This document shows, in pieces, positions 45,529 through 55,415 of a DNA stretch of 64,000 bases. The position numbers were made by a program, and so were the translations under genes. Position 1 is the stretch's first letter, and every line of letters starts with the position of its first letter. The notes below the pieces were generated by a model. It did no database searches. It had not been told where the DNA came from and saw nothing but the letters and a program-made list of their open reading frames with translations. The stretch is from Mytilus edulis. Its lineage: Eukaryota > Mollusca > Bivalvia > Mytilida > Mytilidae. Location: contig NC_092354.1 in assembly GCF_963676685.1 (NCBI RefSeq), forward strand, positions 38,782,193-38,846,192. Reading direction: 5' to 3'.

Positions 45529-45724
45529 TTTCTTTCCAGTTAATAAGATGAATAAAATCCTTTTCCTTTGGCCCGCCACTTGCTAGTTTAAGGCTAGTTC
45601 TGTAAGGTACCGACTTGAGTCCAGAATCCTTGATGTGGTCAATATCTAGATGAAAACTTTTTGTTGGCATAACATGCGACGTGCACATTTGAATTGTTGT
45701 TGTTTTTTCATTTAATTGAAATGG
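45529..45724 (-). CDS. Unrecognised gene, third-last exon
   Basis: 196 nt between a TTTTTACCAG acceptor (45726-45725) and a consensus GTGAGT donor (45528). It starts in phase 0 and leaves one base, which joins the next exon as a Thr codon. It encodes 65 residues, with SFHLDIDHIKDSGLKSVPYR and KEKDFIHLINWKE among them. Together the three exons give a 120-residue C-terminus without stops. The exon is GC-richer than the introns. I do not recognise the family. Upstream exons should lie to the right but were not found. Confidence 0.6.
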
Positions 45725-45749
45725 CTGGTAAAAATACAATATTGATGTG

Positions 45750-45988
45750 AAGATCTAGAGCTACTGGTGGTTTTAGACCATTCTCAGACAAAATAGCAAA
45801 TATTTGGTATGCACTGCCTGTGTTTCACTGTTTCAGTGTTTGGCAAGAGCTTGATGAGTTCATCACAACCCACAAACTTTGGAGAGAAACTGCACTACAT
45901 AGTATCTACCTTGATATATCTTATTTTTACCAACATTATGATGGTTTTATCAGTGTCTGCATTTCGTCTGCACTTTATTTTGGGCATT
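45750..45988 (+). pseudogene. Plus-strand open stretch, possible LINE C-terminus remnant
   Basis: About 79 codons open from after a TGA near 45746 to TAA at 45986-45988, with no AUG start. PFSDKIANIWYALP followed by FHCFSVWQELDEF loosely resembles the WNxLP...FK..L motif at the C-terminus of some CR1/jockey-type LINE proteins. Neither start nor splice site is convincing. Could be chance. Confidence 0.25.
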
Positions 45989-45989
45989 A

Positions 45990-46622
45990 ACAAGTTTCAA
46001 GTTTCAAGTTTTTTATTTCTCAAAGACCCCAACAGGGGTATGTGAACAATAACAAATACTACATAAGTATTCATAATATAACAAATAACAAAGTATCAAA
46101 GTAATGCAGTGAACATTATAAACATTCATTAACATATATACATTTGAAAAAGTAATGCATTTAAAGGAAGACAGTAAACTTCAAATGGACATATTAATGG
46201 TGAAACAATATTAGTTTAATTAACAACAGATAGTACAATTTTACAAAATTTTGCAATTTTAAGAACAACATTGTAAGAGTCGGAATTAAATAATTCATAA
46301 AATTTGTCAGTATTATGATTGGTAATAAGATTACAAGGTAATAAAGATTTCCTTTCATTATTGAAAAAAGTACAATTAAATAAATAATGATATTCATCAC
46401 CTAATTGGTTTTTGTTACAAATGTCACAAATTCTGTCGTCACGTTCTATACCCCAAAAGCGACCCCTTTCAATAGGGAGTCGATGATTTAGACATCTAAA
46501 ATTGCATAGGGCTTTTTTCAAATCATCTGGTAAATTAAGTAAATAAAATTCTAAACCATGATTATATTTAAAAATTCTGTAGTAACCCTTGTACTTCCTG
46601 TTGCTCCTTTGTGTTTTCAATG
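45990..46622 (-). mobile_element. 5'-truncated LINE, third family
   Basis: A minus-strand 3' fragment. The open frame 46620-46216 encodes 134 residues, including LKKALCNFRCLNHRLPIERG, IERDDRICDIC and a H...C pair: the CCHC knuckle and preceding region of a LINE ORF2. The 3' UTR runs left and ends in an ACTTGAA-type tandem tail (45991-46012). The 5' break near 46622 removes the reverse transcriptase. It sits in the presumed intron or upstream flank of the unrecognised gene. Confidence 0.8.
46216..46620 (-). pseudogene. Remnant of LINE ORF2 C-terminus
   Basis: 134 codons ending in TAA, homologous in layout to the last ~130 residues of the two full LINEs (FRC..RLPIE.GR, then C-x2-C...H...C). 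No catalytic domain remains; not a functional gene. Confidence 0.75.
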
Positions 46623-46639
46623 AAGAAGAACCATAAGGG

Positions 46640-47260
46640 GAGATAATTCATAGACACATAGTTGATTTTTTTCAGTTTTCAATCCACATTTTTTTTCTTA
46701 AATCAAAAAACACATCCCTGATTTTTTTTTAAATTTTAAATGGGGGGTTTATCTTTATGATTTTGGCAATATTTTCTATAAACTATCTCGGAAATTTTGT
46801 CAACGCTTCAATGAATTTTGGTGAAATTTGGTTTTCATTTAGATGTCAGAATCACCCCCTTTTCCAATAGAAAATAAGCATATGTACACAATTGTCAGCC
46901 AAATGTGTGATATATTTTTAGAAAGGCAAAGGTAACAGCTTTTAGATGTGATAATTGTCTGCATCATTTACTGTAAGGATTTAGGGAAAATAAGCATTGA
47001 TATTTAGGAAATTTTTTAGAATTTTCATTGAAAAAAAAAGCCCAAAATCAAAATGGCCGCCATTTCCATAGTAACAAAGCCCAAAATTAATTTCTAAAGT
47101 GTTAGTTGTTAATTATATTAGTTATGTAGTATGTGTACAAAGAATCGTAAAAATCTGTGACATAGGTGTGAACACTAATTTTGGTCCTTACAGAGAATGG
47201 CTCTTAAGAGCATGAAAACACAGGCGCTTGTAACATGGGCCTGGTCCTTTTTTTATTATT
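46640..47260 (-). repeat. Dispersed repeat, inverted relative to 28.15-28.96 kb
   Basis: A 24-base block (47151-47174) is the reverse complement of 28247-28270 with one mismatch. CAAAATGGCCGCCATTTCCA also occurs here. Non-coding. Confidence 0.5.
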
Positions 47261-47504
47261 ATATCTGCCTCTGGTTATCCTATACTGTATTGCTCAGTCG
47301 AAAGCATTTCAACACTGGTAACAGCTAGGTGCGATCGACTCTAATCTTGATTAATTATGAATGTTATAGGATTAAGAAGTGGAACAGTCCGAGTTAAATT
47401 AGCTCCATCAAGGATTTGTATAGTAATCATTGGCTCCTTAATTAGTAAGACCGTACTAAGCAACGACAGATTAGAAATTGTCTGCAATGTATTCATCAAT
47501 TGCC

Positions 47505-48180
47505 ACACCTATTGACAATCCTCGGATTAATCCGTTTCCCTCTTTCCAACTCCGCAAACAGCAGGTGAATCCGGTGTCCTTTTTGCAATTGGCAATCTTC
47601 GGGTTAACGTTAACTATGTGCCCCCCTTCCAATCGACAAGCCTCATGTGAACGATCCGTGCATTCATTCCATATCTGGTGCCATTTTTTTCAACTAGGCA
47701 AACCGCGGGTGAATCTGATGCCCTTTGTTGAATCAACAAACAGTGGGTGAATCTAATGCCCACCATATTTTCGCGGGTGAATCTGATGCCCTTATTTTCG
47801 CGGGTGAATCTGATGCCCTTATTTCAAGTAGGCAAACCGCGGGTGAATCTGATGCCCTTTGTCCAATCAACAACCAGTGGGTGGATCTGATACCCTTATT
47901 TCAACAAGGAAAATCGCGGGTGAATAATCTGACGCCCTTTGTCCAATCAACAAACAGTAGGTGAATCTTGTGCCCTTATTTCAACTAGGCAAACCGCGGG
48001 TGAATCTGGTGCCCTTTGTCCAATCAACAAACAGTGGGTGAATCCGGTGCCCTTATTTCAACTAGGCAAACCGCGGGTGAATCTGGTGCCTCTTTTCCAA
48101 GCCACAAACAGTGGGGGAATCAGGTGTCCTCTTTCCAATCAGCAAACCTCAGTTTAATCCGGTTACCTCTTTCTATAGGG
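47505..48180 (+). repeat. Minisatellite, 77-bp dimeric period
   Basis: Alternating half-units contain AAACCGCGGGTGAATCTGRT and CAACAAACAGTGGGTGAATC, each followed by GCCCTT. Exact spacing of AAACCGCGGG at 47991 and 48068 gives 77 bp. The period is not a multiple of three, so the overlapping open frames here are not a repeat protein. It is notably GC-richer than its surroundings and decays towards the left edge. Confidence 0.85.
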
Positions 48181-48359
48181 AAGTACGGACTCCACACCCG
48201 TCGCCAAAAAGAGGGGGGCGTGGGGTTCGGACGAACCCCCCTTGAAACCAAATAAGCACTGTTAAGGTCAACGTTCTGTTCAAATTGTGACTGTTAAAGT
48301 CGGATGTCTGTTTGTTTTGTTCACGCATCGGTCACAATATAAGGGAATTTGATGCGATT

Positions 48360-48590
48360 GTCGTACAACTGAGAGGTTTTAGCTAGCTATAAAACCAGGT
48401 TCAATCCACCATTTTCTACATAAGAAAATGCCTGTACCAAGTCTGGAATATGACAGTTGTTATCCATGCGTTTGATATGTATGAACTTTCGATTTTGCCA
48501 TTTTATTGGGGATTTTCCGTTTTGAATTTTCCTTGGAGTTCAGTATTTTTGTGATTTTCCTTTTTTTTCATGAGTCCGAATTCATGGCTA
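48360..48590 (-). repeat. Dispersed repeat, partner of 29150-29360
   Basis: Reverse-complement copy of the 29.2 kb repeat, including GTTTAGCTAGC-type blocks and ATTTTGCCATT. Resembles a common Mytilus repeat from memory. Confidence 0.7.
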
Positions 48591-49400
48591 CGGGCCTGGA
48601 CTCGATCTAAGTTGCTGTCACATTATCATAGTTCAAATCCAATACTAGTTCAGTATAGTTAAAAACAACCCCAAAGTTATCACAAAATTACTTAACTGGT
48701 ATCTTCCAGCGATTATCTATTTTGCTCTTTATAGTCTGAATTCAAGTATCTTTACTTTGATAGAATGAGGACCATAGGCGGATCCCCCCTTTTCTGGGAA
48801 AATTTTAGTTGATTATATAGAGAATCACTGAAGCATGACCAGAGCGGGTCCTCACTTATGAATATTTGAATTTTCTAGATCCGCCACTGATTTGTTTAAG
48901 TATTCCAATTTGTATTTGATTACCAAAAGTATTATATCAGAAATAATCTGCTTTTAGAAGAATAACAAATTTAAGAGAAATTTCTTGTCAATGATATATT
49001 TACATACATGTACGTCCTCAGGCAAAGAAAATATATGTACATAGAACATAATGAAGTATGTATAAAATTTGATAATATCAGGTTTATGAATCTTTAATTG
49101 GTTTACAATATCGTAAAAGTTGTGACATACAATCCAGGTTGTAAGTTACTATGATGTATTAAATGTATTTTGTCTTTGATGAAAATGATACTTTGACCTC
49201 TAATTATCCAAACGTGACAGACTTGTTAATGCTATAGATTTTGTCAAAAGATTATGTTTGTTTTAACATTTTAACGATTATATTGATCTTGAAAAGGTGG
49301 AATGAGATATGACAACCGGAATCATTTGGACCCTATGCCCTTTCTTCAATTAACCGTTCAACATCTTACTAGCTGTTATACAGTTTGTTCTTCATAGAAA
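48591..49400. other. Non-coding stretch
   Basis: AT-rich with no supported gene, RNA or clear repeat boundary. Confidence 0.35.
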
Positions 49401-49776
49401 TCAGGGTGGATAAGGGTTCGTCACTTCTGTATTTTTTTGTGGTCCATTTTTCTCATTTCTAAATTTTAAGTCCCTTTTTCCTGTTCTTTATTTTTTGCTG
49501 TCCATTTTTTCTATTCTCGATTTTTTATCATCTCATTTTCTCTATTCGTTATTTCATTGTGGTCCACTTTCTCTTTTCTTATTTTTTTGTTGTCCATTTC
49601 TCTATTTTTAATCTTTTAATCGTGATCAATTTTACTCTAATCTTTATTCTATGCGGTCCATTTTTCTCATTTCTTAATTTTTGTGGTCATTTTTTTTCTA
49701 TTCTTTATCTTTTATAGTCAATTTTCTCTTTTCTTTATTATTTCACTTATTCTGTAAAATCCCATCCAGACCCTCA
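49401..49776. mobile_element. MITE-like element with one-sided pyrimidine tract, copy 1
   Basis: The right end CCCATCCAGACCCTCA matches the end of the 51899-52116 element. The left end TCAGGGTGGATAAGGG is a degenerate inverse. The interior is a row of degenerate units of about 40 bp (GTGGTCCATTTTTCTCATTT), almost purely pyrimidine on this strand. Confidence 0.5.
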
Positions 49777-50301
49777 TATACATGTTGTATGAGATCCTCT
49801 TATTTTCTTATCAGTTTATACATCAGTAACGATTGCTTATATTAACATATGTTAGATTGATTGAGTTGACACAAGCTGTTTCTCTTTAACATAATCTGAC
49901 TAAATAAATAATAATGTATGATTAATTATTATGAATTCAGTTATTTGTTTTGGTATAATTTCTAAGTGAATTGTTATTTTCGATCTTCATGCATCCACAT
50001 TGAAATTGAATATATGAAAAACAAAATCTGTTACAAGATGTACAAATATACCATTCGACTACTAGCGCATATAATTAGAATTTTTCATTATATCATTTTA
50101 AAGCGGGGACATGCAAGTCAAATAAAAAAGGGGGTTCCAAACATATGTTCTCATAGCTAAGCATAAATGACAAACAAAATAAAAAAGGGGGATCCTAACC
50201 CCAAACACCCCCTGGATTTGACACTGTCACATGCATATACATGTACCATAATTTAAATTCAGTAAACACAAATAGTCCCTTGTTCTCACTTTTTGATTTT
50301 T

Positions 50302-50508
50302 ATGCCACACCTACGATAGTAGAGGGGCATTATGTTTTCTGTTCTGTACATCCGTCCGTCTGTTTGTCCGTACGTCCCTTTGTCCTGCTTCCGGTTAAAG
50401 TTTTTGATGAAGTTGAAGTCCAATCAACTTGAAACTTAGTACACATGTTCCTTATGATATGATCTTTCTTATTGTAATGCCAAATAAGAGTTTTTGACCC
50501 CAATTTCA
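50302..50508 (+). repeat. Dispersed repeat family, copy 2
   Basis: Same family as 31811: ATGCCACACCTACGATAGTA, TCCAATCAACTTGAAACTTA, GACCCCAATTTCA. Confidence 0.8.
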
Positions 50509-51898
50509 TTCTTGTTTAATGTAGGAAATTGTGAATCTTTTCATCATCAGAAATTTGTTTAACTGAAATATAATATTTAAGGGTACATAACACCTTCATG
50601 TGCACAAACTGTTTTAATCACATGCTATAAATGTAGAAAATGCAAGCATCTCAGTTTGTCAAAATGCTAGTTATTGAACAAAATTTTCCTGTATATACTG
50701 AGAGCAAAGTACTGAAATTCAGAAAAAAGTCCTTTTTAATGCGAATGAGAATGGGCGAGTATCTTAAAAATACCTCACATTTTAATATCTTATAGACTGA
50801 TCTGTTTGAGTGTTTCATTCTGCAAAATTTGCATGCAATAATTTCTAAATTTACAGTATACATTGTACATCTGTCTGCAACCAGAATATCTATCTGCTTC
50901 CCATATTCATCTCGATTTATTTTAGCTTTGATACAGATATAGGCAAAATTCCAGTTCTCTTTTGAGTCAAACTACGTGTATCTCGAAATATTTCTCTGGT
51001 CCGGCTGACTTTGAGATAACGAGAGTCAATCGTATATGGAAAGCAAACTCACTAATTGTGTCTAATAATTAACCTACTGTAAACCAACTTATTTTCACAG
51101 ATACTTTATTTTGTGTTTAGCGCTTTCTTACCCATTTCGCAGCGACTTAATTTCCCAATTCTCAAATTTACTTGATGTAGTGAAGTAAGGAAAAATCCAA
51201 GTTTTACTTATTCGCAACGATTTATATTTGCAATTTTTTTCTACACTTGAAAGTCACAAAAATTAAATTGCTCAAGAAAATTATTTGGTGTACAGTATTA
51301 GGGAGTAATCCAAGTGAATATTATAATGCTGAAAATGATGAATAACCAATAAGCTCTGTTTCCAATATATATATATATATATGTACGTGTTCTAGTTTGT
51401 ATTTGTAGAATTATTCTGTCATAAAATTTTGATATGTGCAATCAAAGGGAAATAACTCCAGCTCAATTTATGTCAATAGAAATAAAAGACAGAATTTGAT
51501 ATTTATTCATTTATTTCCTCTTGATAATATAAAGACATCTTAAAAAGAAAAATTAAAAGTGTCAAAAATTAAGTGTATAAAAAAATATGACAACATTTTA
51601 CATATATATAGCATAGAATTAAACATAAAAAATGACATACTTTTCATTTCACTATGTGGGTATTTTGTCTTTTCTCCTGTCAATCAAGGAAACCTTAAAA
51701 AAAAAGTTTATGAATATTCATTTTATTACCTTGGTAATAGTATATTTTATAAAGTGTTTGCTTAGAATAAAAATAGTTCTTTAAAATTATTTGGACAATT
51801 TGTTATAACTATGAAATTATTAGTATTCACAAAAATAGAACATTTCCTCAGACCTAGAAAATTAATAATTGGTAAATGGATTAATGCAGCCTTATACC
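50509..51898. other. Non-coding stretch
   Basis: AT-rich, with a TA microsatellite near 51365-51382 and short fragments resembling mollusc repeats (CGCAGCGACTTAATTTC near 51138). No gene supported. Confidence 0.35.
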
Positions 51899-52116
51899 TG
51901 AGGGTTTGGATGGGGTTAAATGATTAAAAAATAATGTCCTTAAAAAAAGAAGATAAGAGAAAAGCGGGCAAAAAAAATGAAGATTACAGAAATGCATGGT
52001 CTAATTTTTTGAAGATTAGAGAAAAAAAGGGGTTAATTTTTTGAGGATTAGAGAAAAAAGCGGTAAAAATTAAATGTTTACAGAATAACAGACCCCCCCC
52101 CCCATCCAGACCCTCA
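51899..52116. mobile_element. MITE-like element with purine-rich interior, copy 2
   Basis: Ends TGAGGGTTTGGATGGGG and CCCATCCAGACCCTCA are inverted repeats of 16-17 bp. TACC flanks both sides (51895-51898, 52117-52120), a possible 4-bp target duplication. The interior is repeated GAAGATTAGAGAAAAAAGGG units, purine-rich on this strand, i.e. inverted relative to copy 1. Confidence 0.6.
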
Positions 52117-52527
52117 TACCTTTTTTAAATGAATACTTCTAATATTAGCATACATAATCTAAGCCTTTTAATACAATGAAATTAATTAAAGTTATTTTTG
52201 TGTATCCATGACTACAGAAATAAAAAAATATATAGTTAGTACAAATAGTTTGTGATATTAAATATCACATTTCATTAAAACACAAGTTATAAATAGAATT
52301 AAAAACACCATTGACTATTCTATATAAAATGTATATACAATTTTAAATTTTAATATTTACAAGTATAAAATAGAATAAATTCATTTTAGGAATGATTAAA
52401 AAGTATCAGCTGGCATACATATTGAGCGAATAGCAAGGAATGTATGGAAAATAAGTTAAAAACAAGAATGTGTCCATAGTACACAGATGACCCATCCACA
52501 ATATCTATTTCTATGTTCAGTGGATTG

Positions 52528-52736
52528 TGAAATTGGGGTAAAATCTCTAATTTGGCATTAAAATTAGAAAGATCTGTGCTTAGTTTCAAGTTGATTGGAC
52601 TTTAACTTCTGACATCAAAAACTACCTCAACCGAAAACTTAAACCTGAAGCAGGACAGACGGACGAACTAACTGACTGATGAACGAACAGACCAGAAAAC
52701 ATAATGCCCATAAATGGTGCATAATAAATGGGGCAT
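52528..52736 (-). repeat. Dispersed repeat family, copy 3 (inverted)
   Basis: Reverse complement of the 31811/50302 family: TTTCAAGTTGATTGGACTTT, CAGAAAACATAATGCCCAT and GTGAAATTGGGGT. Confidence 0.8.
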
Positions 52737-53619
52737 AAAAAAATTAGAAACGAAAATACGGTCAAATTTTAAAATATATTCTTTTCTAACATTAACCTTT
52801 TTTTTTTTATTAAATGGAATGTGGTTATCTTTATGATTAATGCAAAATTTAAATTTACAGAAAATATGAAACATTTGTTAAAAAATTTCATCAACAACTG
52901 ACTTTAATCACATATATTTCCAATGTGAAGACTATCATAGAGAAGTAATATAAAAAAAACCCATCTTTTAATCAAAATGCAACAATAGGACTTAATAAAA
53001 AGGTATAAATTGTACAATATTACTGCTTACATGCTTAGCTTTAGGTGCAAATTATAACAGACATGAGTAGAAAGTAAAGATAATGTCATAATGAAAAATA
53101 CTGATTTGTATTTAAAACATTTTCTTTTACAAACACAGACCCCAAGTTTTGATGTTAAAGGAATTGGCTCTTGGGAATCAGGATTAAGAAGACAATATTG
53201 TGACATAAAAAAAATGGTTATTTTTCTTAGAATTAAAGTACAGTGTTTTTAAGGGAGCTGTGCAATAAATGTGCTCACCCTGAATCTTCATTTGGTTCTA
53301 AGATAAAATCTGATCAGAAAGGGGATTTACATACAAAAAAAATATTTAATCACTTAAAAAATTAACAGAGAGTGTGTTTTAAAACTCTTCTCAATCAATA
53401 AACAAAATTATATGTATATATTTCAGTAATCCTATGTACACAATATTTACATTTATATTTACAAACATGTATCAATGTATGTTGTGTTTTTGTATATATA
53501 AATAATGATTTCTTTGATGGCTTTAATTCCAGAGACTTAATTTTAATTTGCCTTTAATTCATTTCTTGCAAATATTTGAAAATGGTATATATGTTTTTTT
53601 TTCCTACTTTGAACCAATT

Positions 53620-53655
<36 letters not shown>

Positions 53656-53773
53656 CTTAATTTTACCATAAAATCAACTATATTGAAAAAAAATAATATC
53701 AAATGGAGATGCAACTTAATTTGGTTGCTTTTAAAATTCAAAAATCAGAAATTAACCATTAACAAAACTATCC
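52737..53773. other. Non-coding stretch
   Basis: AT-rich, with a 29-base A run ending near 53652. No gene supported. Confidence 0.35.
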
Positions 53774-53777
53774 TTAA

Positions 53778-54051
53778 GGTGGTACCAAACACTACAGGGA
53801 GATAACTCAGTAAAATCAGCTAAACGTTTTAATTACGTTGTGTTGTTAAGGGAATATTAAGCTTCTCAATGATCAAAATTAGTGTTTGTCAAACTGCTAT
53901 ATAACCAGTGTAATTTTTCTGATAAAATGGTTGGTTAAAATTTTTTGAATTTTTTTATATTTTTGTCAAAGGCTCAAAGTAAATACTTTGTCAAAATTTT
54001 ATGAAAAATAAACGAGCCAAATTAATTTTAGAGAAGGTGTTGGGTACCACC
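53778..54051. mobile_element. MITE with TTAA flanks and GGTGGTACC inverted ends
   Basis: 274 bp. The left end GGTGGTACCAAACACT (53778) and the right end GGTGTTGGGTACCACC (to 54051) are inverted repeats. TTAA flanks both sides (53774-53777, 54052-54055). TTAA targets are typical of piggyBac-type transposases, but these ends are not canonical piggyBac ends, so the superfamily is open. No coding capacity. Confidence 0.75.
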
Positions 54052-54055
54052 TTAA

Positions 54056-55206
54056 CAGTAAAACAAGATACATTATTAACTAAGCCAACATGAAAATTCT
54101 CATATAAACATTAACAATCACAGTTTTGATATGGCACACTGCATGTGGATAGTCACAAACTTCAAATTTTACATGAGTCATTTGGGTAAAAGACTTGTGT
54201 TCAATTATTGTACTACAGTATATCAGACCTAAACAAATCACTCTCTAGAATATATAATTATTATCAAAAATTATTTTATGAATAATTCTCACATCCAGTT
54301 AAAAAACCAAAACAATTATAAGAATCCATTTTCCCCTCAATTTTATTACCAACAGGTACCCACCAATTTTTTTTTTAAATCCTTTACTACATGTACTACC
54401 ACACCAATTTTTTCCCCTTCAAAACCCTTTACAACAAGTAAATTTTATAGACAAATGCTGCTTGATCCTAAATATTTACATGAAATATAGATATTAAAGT
54501 ATTTATACACAGATATTGTAGTATTCAATATGGCTCAACTTCAATATGTACATTTTGGTATCATATATTTGTGTAACAATTTAATATACAAAGCTCTAGA
54601 AACAATGCTGTACTATTTACTTGTCATGATAATTTCAGAACCTGAGCTAAAAAGTGAGTTTGATACAATACACCTCTTAGTCTGTAGGAAGACAACATAC
54701 ATAAGTGATGTATTGCACATTTAATTAACTCCTTAGTTTTTAACAGTGCATATGCATGTTAAACAAAAAAAATGCTTGCATTCAACACAGCTTTTATCTA
54801 ATAACAACTGTATGTAAATATTAACTTGGTGTGTAAATTCAGAAATATTTGCAAGCAATTAGAAGTGCAGAATTACTTAATGAAAATTTAGGAAATGCAG
54901 TATAAAATGTAAGTTTTTATTTTCCACACACCTAGCTATTATATCACAATTTTTCACAATAAAGAAATTGCTAAAATTTCTGAATTCACAGTTAAGTTTT
55001 AAAGGAATGGTTTCAAGTCAATATATAAACAACAAGAACAGACTTTTGTTCACAAAAGTAGATCAACTAATAAAATGAGTTCCCTGTAAGCCTAACAAAA
55101 TGAATATCCACAAACAAAATACATTTATCTCAAGGACTGGACTTTAATCCACACAAAACTTTAAACTAGCAACTGGAATGGCTTATAGTCCACACAAAAA
55201 GTACAT
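54056..55206. other. Probable 3' flank or 3' UTR of the FAS1 gene
   Basis: Downstream of the minus-strand stop codon. AT-rich, with an AATAAA on the minus strand near 54340. The polyadenylation site cannot be fixed by eye. No other gene seen. Confidence 0.35.
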
Positions 55207-55415
55207 CTATTTACAGGAGTGGAATGTAATCCATAAAAACAGTACAACAAGTAACAGAATTGGACTGTACTTAGCAAGGCTAGATCCAGACGTCAGTAGA
55301 CTGAGATCGTCTGGTACATACAGTATAGTGTCTATAATATGGACAATGCCATTAGTAGCACCATTGTCCATGTGGATCACTCTAGCGGCTGCTGCCTGGT
55401 AATACAACGTTACAA
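55207..55415 (-). CDS. FAS1 gene terminal exon with C-terminal anchor
   Basis: 209 nt after a TTTTTCAG acceptor. ARVIHMDNGATNGIVHIIDT is the final FAS1 block. Then come TSGSSLAKYS and a 12-residue hydrophobic run, ending FHSCK and TAG. The small Ser/Gly cluster before the hydrophobic run suits a GPI attachment site; the charged final Lys is less typical. Confidence 0.85.

Noticed and set aside
47478-48255. Overlapping open frames that look like a repeat-rich protein
   Set aside because: They result from the 77-bp minisatellite, whose period is not a multiple of three, so no single protein repeat is preserved.
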